A stretch of DNA of 20,258 nucleotides, from positions 1-20,258 of IMG/VR virus record IMGVR_UViG_3300022744_000114; one strand, written 5' to 3'. A program made the position numbers and the translations under genes. The notes under the pieces are model-generated. The model made no database searches, was not told the DNA's origin, and saw only the letters and a program-made list of their open reading frames with translations. This DNA is from a virus. Below are positions 19,533 through 20,258 of the stretch, piece by piece; the first letter of the stretch is position 1; each line of letters opens with the position of its first letter.

Positions 19533-19715
19533 TTCGATCTCCTTGGCGTACCGCTCCAGCACGATCCGCACCGCGCGGCCGGTGCTGACCGGCAAACCCT
19601 TCTTGGCCGACACGACCTGACGCACGCGGGCGATAACGGCCTCTAGCCGCCGCTTGTCGTCTGCGTCGTCGGGGGTCATCCATACCGCTACGCGGGTGCG
19701 TGGTTTCGCGGTCAC
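19530..19715 (-). CDS. Small protein, possibly ribbon-helix-helix (61 aa)
   Basis: The GTG at 19715 overlaps the upstream stop as GTGA after GGGGG. It begins with a basic strand (TAKPRTRVAVWMTPDD), followed by helices (DKRRLEAVIARVRQVVSA) and STGRAVRIVLERYAKEIE. Strand-helix-helix with Arg/Lys at the strand is the shape of small ribbon-helix-helix DNA-binding proteins, but the order and length are not decisive. If it is a regulator, the nearby repeated motif is a candidate target. That is inference. Confidence 0.65.
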   Translation of the reverse strand: MTAKPRTRVAVWMTPDDADDKRRLEAVIARVRQVVSAKKGLPVSTGRAVRIVLERYAKEIE

Positions 19716-20044
19716 GCTACACCCCCCTTCGCTTTGGCGATGGCCCGATCGCATCTGGCAATCACCTCGATGTTGCCGGACAACCCGGGCATGAGCCGCA
19801 CGATCGCGGCACGATCCTCATACGGCAAGTTGGCGTACCACTGGGATACACCCTCGCACGCGGACAGGAGGTCGGGCATCGCGTTGGCGGAGGTCTTTTC
19901 GATGAAACGGAGAATCGCGGCCTCGGCGGAGTAGGCCAGTGCTTCACCTTGAATACCGATGCGGCGAGGGTTCTTCGCCCACTTCACCAACTTGCGGACG
20001 GGGTTGAGTCCGATGTCTCTCGGGATGTCTTGCTGCTTGCTCAT
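19712..20044 (-). CDS. Hypothetical protein (110 aa)
   Basis: Starts at ATG 20044, one base after the preceding stop (TGA-C-ATG), inside junction repeat copy 2. The N-terminal part is basic (RKLVKWAKNPRRIGIQG), and the remainder is helical with a repeated AEAAILRFIEK/ACEGVSQWYANL pattern. No family was recognised. Confidence 0.75.
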   Translation of the reverse strand: MSKQQDIPRDIGLNPVRKLVKWAKNPRRIGIQGEALAYSAEAAILRFIEKTSANAMPDLLSACEGVSQWYANLPYEDRAAIVRLMPGLSGNIEVIARCDRAIAKAKGGVA

Positions 20045-20055
20045 GTCAGTTCCCC
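20037..20055. repeat. 19-bp junction repeat, copy 2
   Basis: Same 19 bases as 18703-18721, again containing the stop of a cysteine-rich zinc-ribbon gene and the start of the next gene. The encoded starts are Met-Ser-Lys in both. Confidence 0.8.
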
Positions 20056-20234
20056 GTCGCCTCGGCCTCGCGCAAGTTCGCGCGGTCGGCCTTGATCTGT
20101 GCGTCCGACTCCCATTCCAGTTCCGCCCCGCAGTCGCAGCACAGCGTCGATACGCCGCCTTCGATGTTCACTTCCGGCTCAGCGGCTACTACGTGCAGCG
20201 TGGTCCGCGTGCAGCCGCAGTCGGGGCAGGTCAC
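20046..20234 (-). CDS. Zinc-ribbon protein (62 aa)
   Basis: The GTG at 20234 overlaps the upstream frame's stop as GTGA. CPDCGC (residues 3-8) and CCDCGAEL (about 32-39) form a compact zinc ribbon with a beta segment between them, followed by an acidic helix (WESDAQIKADRANLREAEATGN). A stand-alone ribbon of this size may bind RNA polymerase or nucleic acid. No named family was recognised. Confidence 0.72.
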   Translation of the reverse strand: MTCPDCGCTRTTLHVVAAEPEVNIEGGVSTLCCDCGAELEWESDAQIKADRANLREAEATGN

Positions 20235-20258
20235 TGGGCACCATTCACGATCTTGCGG
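20231..20258 (-). CDS. C-terminal end of an upstream gene (partial)
   Basis: Nine codons are visible at the right edge, encoding RKIVNGAQ and a TGA at 20233-20231 that overlaps the next gene's GTG. The coupling fits the neighbouring pattern. Nothing can be said about the product. Confidence 0.45.

Overview
The window is a stretch of a high-GC tailed-phage genome or prophage (Caudoviricetes type). Two plus-strand genes at the left edge converge on a single, almost continuous block of about 37 small to medium minus-strand genes that fills the other 17.5 kb. The evidence for a phage is the gene content (RecE/RecT-like recombination, RusA-like resolvase, DUF1376-like replication protein with a putative helicase loader, ASCH protein, Ead/Ea22-like HTPGPW proteins, many small zinc-ribbon proteins) and the packing: most neighbours overlap by ATGA, GTGA or TTGA. 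The host cannot be named from the sequence. High GC, strong AGGAG ribosome-binding sites and frequent GTG/TTG starts point only to a high-GC bacterium. No integrase, repressor, tRNA, IS element or CRISPR array was seen.

Layout. 1-2680 (+): the C-terminal part of a very large phage protein resembling LPD38-type polyvalent proteins, then a 112-aa unknown. Both strands stop in one shared CTAG at 2677-2680. 2677-8432 (-): accessory unknowns, including two paralogous CRD/THPI/PEGW proteins, an Ead/Ea22-like protein, coiled-coil proteins, an 18-aa basic micro-ORF, a membrane protein encoded inside another gene, and a five-CxxC zinc protein. 8429-12556: RusA-like resolvase, zinc ribbon, ASCH protein, winged-helix-like protein, putative helicase loader, DUF1376-like replication protein containing iteron-like repeats, and a stand-alone DnaA domain IV. 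12553-14981: beta-class DNA methyltransferase and SNF2-like helicase, overlapping. 14992-18238: SH3-like protein, RecT-like annealing protein, RecE-like PD-(D/E)XK exonuclease and a long coiled-coil protein. 18297-20258: HTPGPW protein, zinc ribbons, an SH3-like protein and a possible ribbon-helix-helix protein, running off the right edge.

Transcription of the minus block runs right to left. Within sub-blocks translation is coupled by overlapping stop/start codons. Most of the gaps longer than about 50 bp hold an RNA hairpin just 5' of the next gene, and two of these leaders occur as diverged duplicates. A further 23-bp motif lies about 50 bp upstream of two genes that lack a clear Shine-Dalgarno site. 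Repeated leaders, an alternative-pairing leader before the replication gene, iterons inside that gene and a separate DnaA DNA-binding domain make replication and its control the most promising part of the window.
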